Assembly (NCBI GenBank): GCA_963845445.1
Contig: CAWJSE010000002.1
Span: 2,976,001-3,040,000, forward strand
Length of the DNA: 64,000 nucleotides
Direction of reading: 5' to 3'
Source: JABDBL01 sp963845445
GTDB taxonomy: Bacteria; Cyanobacteriota; Vampirovibrionia; Obscuribacterales; Obscuribacteraceae
Of the stretch, positions 50,401 to 60,225 are shown piece after piece; the stretch's first letter is position 1, and the number at the start of each line of letters is the position of its first letter. The position numbers and the translations under genes are program-made. The notes beneath the pieces were generated by a model. It did no database searches. It was not told the origin of the DNA and saw nothing but the letters and a program-made list of their open reading frames with translations.

Positions 50401-51072
50401 ATGATTTTACTAGAGAGCCATAGAGTCGAGCTAACAGAGCTTTGGGAGCTCTTCAGAAAGGTTTACCACCGACCGACCGAAGTGCGAAGGACAAGCGGCG
50501 AAAGCTGGGTGTTGATGGATGTCTCGGCCACACTGGCATTTCTTGCCACTTTATCCGAGGCTGGGGAGCTCCGTGTGCTGCTGACGATCGGATCAACAAG
50601 ACAGGCTCCGCTCCTAGCCAGCGTCACCGAGGACTTGTTATTGCAGAGGTTTGCGCACATTCCCATTGGAGCTTGGGATATTCACGCCATGCCCCTGAAC
50701 GAAACGCAAGTTGCTCAATGGCAGTCGGCAGGAATAAAGCCTAGTGCGCAGTCGAACACCTACTCTATTCGGCAGACCACTGCGTACAACATTTTTCATC
50801 CCTGGATTCATCGAGTTCTCTTGATGCCGGGAGATGAAAAGGCGCCCTCCTTCCCGGACATTCTTCCCCGCATCGTCTGCAGGGAGTGTGCCATCAGAGC
50901 TTACGCAGAACCCGGTCTTGTGCAACCACACCTGCCCGATTGGGATGAGGCAGCTAGGCGCCATACTGTCAGAGTCGGTCGCTGCTGCTACTGCAATACT
51001 CCTCTGTCCACCAATCGAGCTTCCGCTGCCGCCGCCGATCTGTCTACGGTCGTAACACCCCTCGTTGACTGA
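50401..51072 (+). CDS. Unrecognised GC-rich protein of 223 residues with cysteine pairs (block H)
   Basis: ATG 50401 follows GAGGAGATCCT. The soluble protein has no signal peptide. Its C-terminal third carries CRECAIRA and GRCCYCNTPL, four cysteines in two CxxC pairs about 40 residues apart, suggesting a zinc-binding module. The first 150 residues are mixed helix and strand (LLESHRVELTELWELFRKVYHR, LRVLLTIGSTRQAP) with no known motif. Two hairpins follow the stop. It stands alone between higBA and the M48 gene, in GC-rich DNA. Confidence 0.65.
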   Translation: MILLESHRVELTELWELFRKVYHRPTEVRRTSGESWVLMDVSATLAFLATLSEAGELRVLLTIGSTRQAPLLASVTEDLLLQRFAHIPIGAWDIHAMPLNETQVAQWQSAGIKPSAQSNTYSIRQTTAYNIFHPWIHRVLLMPGDEKAPSFPDILPRIVCRECAIRAYAEPGLVQPHLPDWDEAARRHTVRVGRCCYCNTPLSTNRASAAAADLSTVVTPLVD

Positions 51073-51098
51073 TCGCCGTCCCACAACAACGTCGTTGC

Positions 51099-51138
51099 CA
51101 GGCGCGCGCCGGGATTTGCAAGCATGTCCGCGCGCCTG
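51099..51138 (+). terminator. GC-rich hairpin after the block H gene
   Basis: CAGGCGCGCG (51099-51108) pairs perfectly with CGCGCGCCTG (51129-51138), followed by TGCTTTCCTCTTCT. Confidence 0.75.
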
Positions 51139-51203
51139 TGCTTTCCTCTTCTAGGGATAACAACTTTTTTCTGTCCCCCCTGATCTGATCCCGCCCCATA
51201 GAT

Positions 51204-51258
51204 AATCGCTGCTCTGAATAGAGGATTATTTCTCCAGGCAGAGCAGCGATTATTTTTT
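51204..51258 (+). terminator. Strong rho-independent terminator
   Basis: AATCGCTGCTCTG (51204-51216) pairs perfectly with CAGAGCAGCGATT (51239-51251), followed by a T-tract at 51253-51258. It ends transcription from block H before the convergent M48 gene. Confidence 0.9.
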
Positions 51259-51301
51259 AGTCATTTGCTGTTTTCTAATTCTTTTTATTTATGCAAGCAT
51301 A

Positions 51302-52254
51302 TTAAACACGGGCATTTTTGCCGCAATCAGGACAAAAGAAAAATGAGGGGCTTATCTTTGCGCTGCAATGCGGGCACGATTTCAATTCAAACGAAGAGTC
51401 TTGTGTCGGGTAATGTCCTGCCATAATTTCTTTGTATTGTCTGGTCTTTGACCAAGCATTGATTTCTTTAGCGCGGAAAACGGGCACTGGATGCGTTAAC
51501 CATAACTCTTGAATTAGTTTATAGACTTTGTTGAGAGTACTGTAGTCTAATTCTTCGTAAACATCTGCTTGTTGCAAAAATTCCTGATGATCTGTTTGGG
51601 CATAAATCGTGCGTGAGCCACCTGCCATTTTCATGTTTAAGCGTAGACAAACATCCACATCTTGCACCACCAGCAATTCTGCTCGGTCAGCTGTTAATTC
51701 TGATTTACGCGACCAGTCAAAAAGAGAAGCTGTCAAACCCATTGATGCTAGCCCGCCTATTCCAAATACACGACTGGCAAGACCAGACAAAACATATGCG
51801 ATGCTGCGATAAAGGGCATGGCCTGATTTAACATGGCCCAATTCATGAGCTAAAACAGCTAAAAGCTCATCTTCGTCTAATAAATCTACCAGGGCGGAAT
51901 TTATAATAATAAACGGGCGCTCTGCGCCGAAAGTAAAAGCATTGATTACCGGGCTTGATACAATGAACAGATCCGGCTCAGACATGTCTAAAATATCTGT
52001 TGCTTCTTTGAACAGCTGATAAATTTTGCCACACTGCCTGGGTGTCACATGAATGGATTGTCCCATTAGTTGTATGCGCATTATTCTCTCTAGCCTAATT
52101 CAAAAAACCGTTTAAAGACTTTGTCTACAAACGGTATCGACTTAACCACATCTAAAGCAGCTTTATCCGCCGGATGCTCAAAAGCGCTAGAAGAAATGCG
52201 AGGAAACCTTCTGCGCGTTTTGGTTGTTGAAGATGTATTGTTTGAGTCATTCAT
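51302..52254 (-). pseudogene. M48-family zinc metalloprotease with C-terminal zinc ribbon, one-base frameshift
   Basis: The main frame has the catalytic HELGH in LLAVLAHELGHVKSGHA, the third-ligand Glu in KSELTADRAELL and an HPVPVFRAKEI segment, and ends in a zinc ribbon (CPHCSAKISPSFFFCPDCG). The family's N-terminal segment SSSAFEHPADKAALDVVKSIPFVDKVFKRFFELG is encoded just upstream (from ATG 52254) in another frame. The frames join near 52095 if one T is added to GGCTAGAG, giving ELGLERIMRIQ as in the family. It is therefore either broken or mis-sequenced. Expected to be a soluble or membrane-associated protease in protein quality control. Confidence 0.85.
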
Positions 52255-52504
52255 GGCTTTATACAATAACAGAATACCCGTACAAACCATTTTGTAATCT
52301 ACTTTTGATCGTAAATAGCAAATTGCTCCTAATCCATTATCGCTCAGGCTCAGTGCTTATGCTCTTTTGGTCATCTATTTTGCTAGCTTAATCACCCAGA
52401 ATTTAGCCAGTCCGACATCTTGACTACTGAAGTTCCCTCGGCCTTAGCAAATCCTACAAGGGATAATTTGCCAATGGCGCTGAAACTCCCTTCGTTCTAT
52501 ATGG

Positions 52505-54568
52505 CTATATGGAAAAAATTTGAAAACCCTGACCGCAAACCGTTACTAAATTATTATTGGTGGCAACGGCGGCGGCTGATTGCAAAACTGGTTTGCTATT
52601 GCCTATTTTGGGTTTATTGTTATTGCTAATATCGATTGTCGTTAGCAAACCATTGCCTTCGGCGTTTTGTCCCACTGTGAAAGCAAAATCATCCTTTAAG
52701 CATAAAGATGAAGCGTCGTGTGGTAATTCGGTTGAACTGAGTAAATTAATGGCTTGACCATCAAATGACATGGTGAGGAAAAAGCCATTAGCGTTGTGAT
52801 CTATGGCAGTAGCAAAAATATTGCCTTTGCTCAAGATAATCTCTCGCCATGCTAAATCTTTAAATTCGCGTTTGCAAACAAATTCGCTTTCTTGATCTGC
52901 CTTATAAATGACCAGAGAATCTATATTGCCAACTAAAATATAACCTTCGTCAGCACTGCTAAGGTAAGACCCTTCTAGTATAGAAAACGTCTTAGCAACT
53001 TGAACACTGTTGTTGTAAACGTTCAATTGGACTAAATTGCTCTGTGTCGCTTTCTTCTTTGTATCCTGTGTTTCGGCGGACTGAATTAAATAGCCTTTGT
53101 GATTGACTTTATCAAAACTGAGATAGTCCCCTACAATTTCTAGTTTAGCTAATATATTCTCCGGATTTTCTATTTTACGCAACGTTACTGCGGACTTGTC
53201 TAAACTAAGAACATAGCTGCCGGCAGAAGCCATCTTCTTGACAGTGCTTTGTAATTTTGTGGAGTTCAAGAGTTTTGGTCGTTTACTATGACTTAAATCG
53301 AATAATTGTAATTCCGCTCCAGCTAAAAGCAAATAATTAGACCAAAACGCCAGTTCGGCAATCGGTAGTCTTTGTAGACAATAACAAGTAGTGGCAGACC
53401 AAATACCCTTTTGATTGATTGCTAAAACTTGCATACCAGCCCAACCGGAACTTATAAAAGCTGCATCTTTTCCAAGCACTATTTTGCTAGAGACTGTGCT
53501 GTTTTCCGCAAAACCAATTAGTTTCACTGGCTCTTGTTGCTTCAGTAAATAATTCTTATCAACTGAGAAGGGCACAACCGAGACATTTGCTTCATCACTA
53601 CCAAGAGCAAGAACATGCTTACCATTCATAGCCAATGACTCTACCGAAAACAAACCATCTGCATTGACTTTGCTCACAGCCTTGGGAAATGTTCTTAAAC
53701 TGCTGACAGTGAGAACACATTTATCGCCTTGCTGTGCGGACCAAACGCAAACATCATCGTAACCAGCGATAGAGCTCACCTGGTCAGACAATTCTAGTGT
53801 GCGAATAAATTGTGGATTCGCAATTTCATTTACAGAAAATGTGCTGACCCTTTGGGTTTCATGTAAGACTAGTAAAGTCTCGGTTCCTAGCACTAAGTGT
53901 TTGGCTGCTTCCTTTAGTTTGATCGACGACAATGTTTGTAATTTGTTCTTCCCCCTAAGAGTATAAAAAGAGAGGCGATTATCTCCGTGCAAATCCAAGC
54001 CAGAGATGCTGAGCACAGGCTGATTCTTTATAGTGTTAAAAGCGAAGGCATTTAATTGAGAATAATTGGATATTATGGTGGTAGATACTATATGTGGTGC
54101 TTGGATGGCAGACAGATTTACTAAATAACAGACAAATTGAATATCTTGCACATCCGCGTTCTCTGTTTGTTTACGGCGCTTGCCCTTGGTCGTGGCATTT
54201 TGACCGCCTTGCCTTTGCACTATAACCAGAACCAATTGTGGTTGAATTGCTTTTAGAAAAAACACCTTAAGGCCAAGATTATTTACTTCGCCCAAAACAG
54301 GATAGCTATGTGAATGCTGAGCAGCTGGCAATATTGCGGCCGTTGCTAACCTACCGAGATCATCGGTCATGCAACAAAAATCATCGCCAAAAACATCTAA
54401 AAAGTTACAACTAATTGCTGCAGGCCAATACTCTGCTGCAATAAGATGAGGATCGACTTTTGCACTGCCATTTCTTTTAGAAAAAGCAAGCGCGCTATTG
54501 CTTTCATAATCGAAACAGAAAGCAGAGCTGGTCAGAAGCGAAATAACAAACTGTCTGCGCGACCACAT
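52505..54568 (-). CDS. Tat-exported propeller-like protein, unknown function
   Basis: About 687 residues. The start has a twin-arginine signal, SRRQFVISLLTSSAFC, so it is exported folded. I start at ATG 54568 (MWSRRQF); a TTG at 54589 adds seven residues and overlaps yggT by 14 bases. The mature part is a series of blocks of strands with repeating Val/Leu/Ile-Leu patterns (e.g. LALGSDEANVSVVPFS, YLLLAGAELQLFDLSHS), like a WD40/PQQ-type beta-propeller of several blades. No catalytic motif is recognised. It probably acts outside the inner membrane. Confidence 0.65.
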   Translation of the reverse strand: MWSRRQFVISLLTSSAFCFDYESNSALAFSKRNGSAKVDPHLIAAEYWPAAISCNFLDVFGDDFCCMTDDLGRLATAAILPAAQHSHSYPVLGEVNNLGLKVFFLKAIQPQLVLVIVQRQGGQNATTKGKRRKQTENADVQDIQFVCYLVNLSAIQAPHIVSTTIISNYSQLNAFAFNTIKNQPVLSISGLDLHGDNRLSFYTLRGKNKLQTLSSIKLKEAAKHLVLGTETLLVLHETQRVSTFSVNEIANPQFIRTLELSDQVSSIAGYDDVCVWSAQQGDKCVLTVSSLRTFPKAVSKVNADGLFSVESLAMNGKHVLALGSDEANVSVVPFSVDKNYLLKQQEPVKLIGFAENSTVSSKIVLGKDAAFISSGWAGMQVLAINQKGIWSATTCYCLQRLPIAELAFWSNYLLLAGAELQLFDLSHSKRPKLLNSTKLQSTVKKMASAGSYVLSLDKSAVTLRKIENPENILAKLEIVGDYLSFDKVNHKGYLIQSAETQDTKKKATQSNLVQLNVYNNSVQVAKTFSILEGSYLSSADEGYILVGNIDSLVIYKADQESEFVCKREFKDLAWREIILSKGNIFATAIDHNANGFFLTMSFDGQAINLLSSTELPHDASSLCLKDDFAFTVGQNAEGNGLLTTIDISNNNKPKIGNSKPVLQSAAAVATNNNLVTVCGQGFQIFSI

Positions 54569-54575
54569 CAGAAAC

Positions 54576-54839
54576 TTAAAAACGTCCAACTAACTGTTCA
54601 ATAGCAGCAGCCGCTAATTGCAAAGTAATAATTGCCACCATTGCTGAAATATCAATATTGCCTATAGGAGGAATCAGTCTTCTAAAAGGGGCAATGATCG
54701 GCTGTACTATTTGATCCAAAGTTTTAAATGGCTGTTCATACCACCGTATGTTTGGAACCCAAGTTAATACGCACCAAATGAAAACTAAAAAATTGACAAG
54801 CTTAACCAAGCTACTTATTAACAATATTGGCGATGTCAT
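54576..54839 (-). CDS. yggT: YggT-family membrane protein
   Basis: An 87-residue integral membrane protein with two helices (ILLISSLVKLVNFLVFIWCVLTWV and SAMVAIITLQLAAAAIEQLV) around the family's conserved loop PFKTLDQIVQPIIAPFRRLIPPIGNIDIS. YggT proteins are linked to division or ion homeostasis in different bacteria, and plastid relatives (YLMG/CCB3) act in membrane biogenesis. It precedes the propeller-like gene on the same strand. Confidence 0.88.
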   Translation of the reverse strand: MTSPILLISSLVKLVNFLVFIWCVLTWVPNIRWYEQPFKTLDQIVQPIIAPFRRLIPPIGNIDISAMVAIITLQLAAAAIEQLVGRF

Positions 54840-54939
54840 GAACTACTTTCTCAAATTAAGTTTACGCAACAGTATTATCTGCGGCTAGAATAATGTAACT
54901 GCCTCAATTTTAGCATTTCATTGTGGTGATCATATAAAT

Positions 54940-55923
54940 ATGACTTCTTTAAACAAAGAACAAAAATTAATTGCCAAAATCAAAGCCATGGTTGACGCAG
55001 ACGGCAGCTTTATCGGTGATGACTGTGCTGTTTTACCAGGCAATATGCTGGTGACAACCGATACCTTGGTAGAGCACATACATTTCAGTCTTGACTGGAC
55101 TGCCTTAGGTGAGCTGGGCTGGAAAGCCATGGCAGTGAATTTAAGTGACATTGCGGCAATGGCTGGCATACCTAAATATGCTCTAATTGTTCTTAGCGCA
55201 CCCGACGAATTGTATAATAGCGAAAAAATTGTTTCTCTTTACGAAGGTCTGAATGATTGTGCCCAGCGCTATAAAACAGCCATAGTTGGTGGAGATATCA
55301 CTCGCGGTAGGAATCTTTCTATCACGGTCACAATTATTGGACAGGCGCATGATGCTGGTATCCTCCTACGCAAAGGAGCTAATCTTGGCGACGTCGTTAT
55401 CGTTACCGGGAGTTTTGGAGCCAGTCAAGCTGGGTTTCGTTTGTGCCAAAAGCCTTTGACAAAGGAGATTCTATTTCGATATAAGCATTGTCTCAAAGAA
55501 TTCCTCACTCCTAATCCCAAATTGGCCCAGTCCTGGCAATTAGTTGAAAAAATTGGCAGCCGCGGTGCGTTAATGGATACCAGTGATGGATTAGCTGATG
55601 CTCTATTACAAGTTTCAAGAGCCAGTAATGTTGGTATGCAAATAGATTTAAATAGCATACCGATTGATGAACAAACCAAAACGTTTGCTTCTGCAGCAAG
55701 AGTAGATCCTATGGACCTTGCGTTATATGGGGGAGAGGATTATCAATTATTAGCTTGCCTCTCCGAACAAGAATGGCTGTCTTGGCAGAACGAAAGCCCG
55801 GATATTAATAGTTCTTTTAAACAAATAGGTAAAATAACAAACACTGCCGGTGTTCAATTGTTGTTGGATAATCAGAAAACAGCGCCGCTTGACCCGGAGC
55901 GAATTTATCAACATATCTCATAA
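54940..55923 (+). CDS. thiL: ThiL, thiamine-monophosphate kinase
   Basis: ThiL phosphorylates thiamine monophosphate to the active pyrophosphate. Hallmarks are IGDDCAVL, VTTDTLVEHIHFSLDW, AVNLSDIAAMAGIPKYALIVLSAP, VGGDITRGRNLSITVTIIGQ, LMDTSDGLADALLQVSRAS and LYGGEDYQLL. Length of 327 residues is normal. It reads divergently from yggT and upstream of folD. A TMP kinase is consistent with cofactor salvage or synthesis; other thi genes are not nearby. Confidence 0.95.
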   Translation: MTSLNKEQKLIAKIKAMVDADGSFIGDDCAVLPGNMLVTTDTLVEHIHFSLDWTALGELGWKAMAVNLSDIAAMAGIPKYALIVLSAPDELYNSEKIVSLYEGLNDCAQRYKTAIVGGDITRGRNLSITVTIIGQAHDAGILLRKGANLGDVVIVTGSFGASQAGFRLCQKPLTKEILFRYKHCLKEFLTPNPKLAQSWQLVEKIGSRGALMDTSDGLADALLQVSRASNVGMQIDLNSIPIDEQTKTFASAARVDPMDLALYGGEDYQLLACLSEQEWLSWQNESPDINSSFKQIGKITNTAGVQLLLDNQKTAPLDPERIYQHIS

Positions 55924-56008
55924 CAAACAATTCCTCTTGATGTCCTTGGCAAGCCAAGTTAAAGTGATAAGGTGGCAGTTATTAATACAATAAAAAGGGC
56001 AGATATTG

Positions 56009-56914
56009 ATGACAAACTTTCCCAGTAATGCGGCTCCTCTTGAAGCTAGTACAAGCCACGCAGCAAAAATTTTGGACGGTGCTCTAGCGGCAAAAGCCGT
56101 TATTGAGAATCTGCATGAAAAAATCAAGTCTTATACAGGTTCCGGTAGGCGCCCACCGGCCTTAGCCGTTATTCTAGTGGGACATGATCCTGCCAGTGAA
56201 GTATATGTCAAAAACAAAATCGCCACGTGTAAAAAAATTGGTATAGAAAGCCGTTTAAGTCGGTACGATAGCGATGTTACTACAGGGGAACTGGTTAAAT
56301 GCATAAAGGAACTTAATGGAGATGATACCGTAGATGGTATCTTGCTGCAATTACCATTACCCCCGCACTTGCCCACTAATGAGATACTGGATAATATCTC
56401 TCCCTGCAAGGATGTAGATGGTTTGCATCCTTATAATTTGGGACTTTTGTTCGCTGGCGTGGCTGGCATGCAGCCCTGTACGCCCAAGGGTATTATTAAT
56501 TTATTGCAGTTTTATGGAATTCCCTTTAAAGGTAAGCATGCTGTAGTGGTGGGTCGTTCTAACCTTGTTGGCAAGCCGATAGCCGCTTTATTGTTACAGC
56601 AAAATGCAACGGTTACTATTTGTCACAGTCGCACAGAAGATTTGCCAAATATTTGCCGGCAGGCAGATATTTTAGTGGTAGCGGCAGGAAAGCAAGAAAT
56701 GGTGCGCACTAATTGGATTAAACCAGGCGCTTGCGTGATTGATGTCGGTATTCATCGTTGCGACGGCTCTAAAATTGTAGGTGACGTATGCTTTGATGAA
56801 GCCAAGTCCTTAGCATCTTACATCACCCCTGTCCCAGGCGGTGTGGGGAAAATGACAGTAGCTATGTTAATGGACAATACAGTTTTGGCTTATGAAAAAC
56901 ACATTGGGGTGTAA
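56009..56914 (+). CDS. folD: FolD, methylene-THF dehydrogenase/cyclohydrolase
   Basis: A bifunctional enzyme of one-carbon folate metabolism. Motifs are LAVILVGHDPASEVYVKNKIATC, the catalytic lysine in VYVKNK, GILLQLPLPPHL, KDVDGLHPYNLG, PCTPKGIINLL, GRSNLVGKPIAALLL and TPVPGGVGKMTVAMLM. ATG 56009 follows AAAAGGGC. 301 residues, normal length. It starts 85 bases after thiL. Confidence 0.97.
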   Translation: MTNFPSNAAPLEASTSHAAKILDGALAAKAVIENLHEKIKSYTGSGRRPPALAVILVGHDPASEVYVKNKIATCKKIGIESRLSRYDSDVTTGELVKCIKELNGDDTVDGILLQLPLPPHLPTNEILDNISPCKDVDGLHPYNLGLLFAGVAGMQPCTPKGIINLLQFYGIPFKGKHAVVVGRSNLVGKPIAALLLQQNATVTICHSRTEDLPNICRQADILVVAAGKQEMVRTNWIKPGACVIDVGIHRCDGSKIVGDVCFDEAKSLASYITPVPGGVGKMTVAMLMDNTVLAYEKHIGV

Positions 56915-56993
56915 TATAGTTCAGGAAGACTAGAAATTAGTTTCTTGCGTTATTCTGTATCATTTGTTTAAGTAATTTATTATTGGAGGATGC

Positions 56994-57218
56994 ATGGCAG
57001 AAACTACTCATGAAGAACATAAAGACCCAAGTTTTACTTGGCTGATATTTTTCTTCGTTTGTTTTTCGCTAATTATGATTGGCATTGTCATTTTCTTTGC
57101 CCGCGATATAAATAAAGAACCACAGGTTAAAGTACAACCAGGGGGCGCGCATGGCGGTATGATTTTGCCAAGCGACGGCCAATACGAGTCTCATGTCCAA
57201 GTGCGCAGCATCGTCTAA
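56994..57218 (+). CDS. Small single-pass membrane protein, unknown
   Basis: A 74-residue protein with one membrane helix (WLIFFFVCFSLIMIGIVIFF, ~16-35), a short polar N-terminus and a Gly-rich tail (VQPGGAHGGMILPSDGQ). ATG is preceded by GGAGGATGC, a strong ribosome site. It follows folD and precedes the repeat block at 57228. No family is recognised. Confidence 0.7.
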   Translation: MAETTHEEHKDPSFTWLIFFFVCFSLIMIGIVIFFARDINKEPQVKVQPGGAHGGMILPSDGQYESHVQVRSIV

Positions 57219-57227
57219 TTTACATAT

Positions 57228-57490
57228 AAGCGCTGCTTCGGCTTCACTACGTTCGCCTCAACGCGCGTATGACCAATGGCGCCGCTCCGGCGTATGAGCA
57301 ATGGGTCCGCTCCGGCATATGCCATATGCCTCCGCGCCCATTGTGCCTCCAGGGCCATTGCGTCTCCGCTATCGCACCCTTCACCAGCGCGCTTGCTTCG
57401 CTCAGTCCTACTGTTTTACTTGAGCACTGCTTCGGCTTTGTCCCTCGCCTCAACGCGCGTATTCCGAAGCACTCCGCTAAGCGCTGTGCT
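57228..57490 (+). repeat. Two dispersed GC-rich repeat units before cinA
   Basis: A long unit (57228-57419) with TAAGCGCTGCTTCGG, AACGCGCGTATGACC, GGCATATGCCATATGCC and TTGCTTCGCTCAGTCC, then a shorter one (to about 57490). The orientation is opposite to the 37.9 kb copies. Reading the minus strand gives an open stretch with the peptide WRHNGRGGIWHMPERTH, also seen at 35.8 and 38 kb; it reflects the repeat, not a gene. Confidence 0.85.
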
Positions 57491-57552
57491 AAAATTTATA
57501 CTGTTTAACAAAATTTCTTTTAAGGGGCTCTAACTGAGCCAAATTGGTGTGT

Positions 57553-58837
57553 ATGGCTACCGCCGAAATTTTGTCTATTGGCACCGAACTTTTATTAGGA
57601 CATGTGCTTGACACTAATTGTCAATTCTTTGCCCAAGAGCTTGCTAGTTTAGGCATCGACTGCTTCTTCCGCTCGACAGTGGGCGACAATAAAGTGCGCA
57701 TAAAGGAAGCAGTAAAAAATGCTCTTGAAAGGTCCGACATTCTTATTACAACTGGTGGTTTAGGCCCAACAGCTGACGACCTTACTACTGAGAGTTTGGC
57801 AGAAGCTTTTAATGTATCGCTTGACTTCGATCAAGAGACGTTGACCAGCATAGAACAATTTTTTAAGGCTTCTGGCTATCCAATGCCTGAAGCAAATAAA
57901 AAACAAGCTCTACGGCCAAGAGGTTCGACTATTTTGCCCAATCCCAATGGTACTGCCCCTGGTATCATCTGGCAATTGAGCGATGAATTGATCGCACAAC
58001 TAAAACATCCAGCCCAACGCAAAGTCATTCTTACTTTTCCTGGCGTGCCGAGAGAATTATTTGCCATGTGGCAGCAAACAGCTCGTCCTTTTCTGCAAAA
58101 CTATTTTGGTGGGGATATTATTTGGTCTTGTCAATTTAAACATTACGGTATTGGTGAGTCTGCCCTTGCTGAAAAATATGCCCATCTGCTCAATCTTAGC
58201 AATCCCACTGTTGCTCCTTATGCGGGTTATGGTGAATGCCGCCTCACTGTTACAGCTAAAGCAAGCAGCACTGAAGAAGCAAAAGCTGTTGCGCGGCCCA
58301 TAATAAATGAAATTCTGCAAACTAGTGGCACTCTTTGCTACGGTTTTGATGATGAAACTTTGGAATCCGCTCTTGCTAAATTGCTTATCACTAATAATAA
58401 AACCTTAGCTGTTGCCGAGTCATGCACAGGTGGCCTGAATTAGCAAGCGATTAACCGATATTCCTGGCAGCTCTTCTTATATCAATTTGAACGTTGTAAC
58501 TTATAGCAACGAAGCCAAGCAGCGCATATTGGGGGTCTCTGAAGAAATATTGGCTAAAAATGGCGCAGTTAGCGCTCAATGCGCTGAGGCTATGGCTAGC
58601 GGTATTAAAAATTTAGCTCAGGCAGACATTGGTCTCAGTGTCACTGGTATCGCTGGTCCAGACGGCGGCACTGAAGAAAAGCCGGTAGGATTAATTTATA
58701 TAGGCTTGGCTTCTGATGATGAATGTAAAAGTATAAAACTTAATACCCCCTCTCGATTATCCAGAGAAACTATCAGACAGCGAGCTGCCAATGCTGCACT
58801 AAATATGGTGCGACTTTCTTTGCTTGAAAACGTCTAA
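57553..58837 (+). pseudogene. cinA: CinA, competence/damage-inducible NMN deamidase-type protein, one-base frameshift
   Basis: The N-terminal MoaB-like (COG1058) domain has ILSIGTELLLGHVLDTN, TTGGLGPTADDLTTESLAEAF, LPNPNGTAPG and TFPGVPRELFAMW. The C-terminal CinA (nicotinamide mononucleotide deamidase) domain begins AVAESCTGGL and continues in another frame with NVVTYSNEAKQRILGVSEEIL, SVTGIAGPDGGTEEKPVGLIYIGLA. The frames join near 58436-58440, where CTGAATTAGC should be CTGATTAGC: one extra A. So it is a mutation or an error. I start at ATG 57553. It is flanked on both sides by dispersed repeats. Confidence 0.9.
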
Positions 58838-58849
58838 ATTTACATATAT

Positions 58850-59160
58850 ATGCGCTGCCTCGCCTTCGCTTTGCTCGGCTCGACGCGCGTATCCTTAATC
58901 GCTCCGCTATCGCACGCTTCACCAGCGCGCTTGCTTCGCTAAGTCCAGCTATGTTACTTATGCGCTGCCTCGCCTTCGCTTTGCTCGGCTCGACGCGCGT
59001 ATCCTTAATCGCTCCGCTATCGCACGCTTCACCAGCGCGCTTGCTTCGCTAAGTCCAGCTATGTTACTTATGCGCTGCCTCGGCTTCGTCCCTCGCCTTA
59101 ACGCGTTCCTGCGCTTCACTGCCGCCGCCTCACCGGCGCCGTTTGCTCCACTGAAATTCG
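58850..59160 (+). repeat. Exact 110-bp tandem duplication plus third repeat unit
   Basis: The sequences at 58851-58960 and 58961-59070 are identical over all 110 bases. A third, diverged unit begins at 59071 with the same TGCGCTGCCTCG and ends near 59160. All belong to the dispersed family (GCGCTGCC, ACGCGCGTATCC, TTGCTTCGCT). No gene is present in this stretch. Confidence 0.95.
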
Positions 59161-59279
59161 TCTAAATCCTATAATATATATTTTTTGTGTTTAAGAAGGT
59201 AACAGATAAAACACATCAAGTTGCCTTTCTGAGCCAACCCGCTTAAATTAAAATTGGCATATAATTTTGGGGTCATAGG

Positions 59280-59970
59280 ATGGCTACTTTCGTCCTTGTC
59301 CATGGGGCATTCCTTGGCCCCTTGGTCTTGGAATCTGGTTATTAGTTCATTGAATCGCCGGGGACACCAGGCGATCAGTATTGAATTGCCCAGTAAAGAT
59401 CTAGGCGCAATTGATTATGCTCAATCGATAAGCTCTCAAATTGAAGCTAAACAAATTAAAGAAGAAATTGTGCTTGTCGGTCACGGGCTGGCTAGTCTGA
59501 TTATTCCTTTGGTACATGGTCAATTTACCGTGAGCAGATTGATCTATTTGGCACCGCTAATTGCTTACCCAGGACGTTCAATACACAGTCAGCTAGAGAA
59601 CGGCAAGGACAAAATATTACTGGTTGACGGCTGGTTGGATCCCACTGCCAATCACGCTGATAGATTTAAATATTGGCTACACGATTGTGACGCCGACATT
59701 GCTTCTTGGGCAGGCTCCCGCTTTAGCAAACAGTCTTACGAAAAACTTATCGGCGAAATTACCCCTCTTAAGACAATTCCCAACACAAATGCATCGGTGA
59801 TAGTCTGCAAAAACGACCGCATAATAAATTCGCAAAGCATCGAACAAATAAGCAAAGAATTATTGAAGGTGGAAGCTCTTTCGATTGAGTCTGGTCACTG
59901 CCCTCAATTATCTCGTCCTCAGGAATTAGCTCTGCTCCTTATGCAACTAGGAAATAGCAGAATCAAATAG
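59280..59970 (+). pseudogene. Alpha/beta hydrolase, one-base frameshift near the start
   Basis: The gene should start at ATG 59280 (MATFVLVHGA, the oxyanion VHGA motif). The frame then breaks near 59311, where GCATTCCTTGG has one T too many; removing it gives VHGASLAPWSWNLVISSLNRRGH as in the RsbQ/EstB-like family. After that the reading is continuous: VGHGLASLIIPL (nucleophile elbow, with Gly rather than Ser next to His: GHGLA), SVIVCKNDRIIN (Asp) and SIESGHCPQLSRP (His). The nucleophile Ser is missing (GHGLA instead of GHSxG), so catalysis is doubtful even without the frameshift. Confidence 0.75.
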
Positions 59971-60225
59971 GCTGAGAGAATTTGTCGCACAAACAATCAT
60001 GTCCTCACAAAATCAGTTTGTAAAAAAAACTGGCTTAGCGCGCGTTAGCGCGATTGTAAAGAGCCAATTAAGTTTGGGAAAACGATAAGAGATTATTCAT
60101 TAGACCAATTTGCTTAGCCAAGAATAAGTCTAATTACCGAGAGAATAATTGGCTTTACGGCGATTGATAAAGGGCAGACAGCACGCTTGATTTTGCAGCA
60201 AGAAATTTGCCAGGCTAATATTGCA
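59971..60225. other. Short gap before GC-rich block I
   Basis: AT-rich with TTAGCGCGCGTTAGCGCGA near 60037-60055, an alternating GC-rich motif. No gene is seen. Confidence 0.4.

Noticed and set aside
57247..57453. Minus-strand frame with peptide WRHNGRGGIWHMPERTH
   Set aside because: The same peptide appears at 35.8 and 38 kb only because the DNA repeat is conserved; there is no independent start signal or codon bias.
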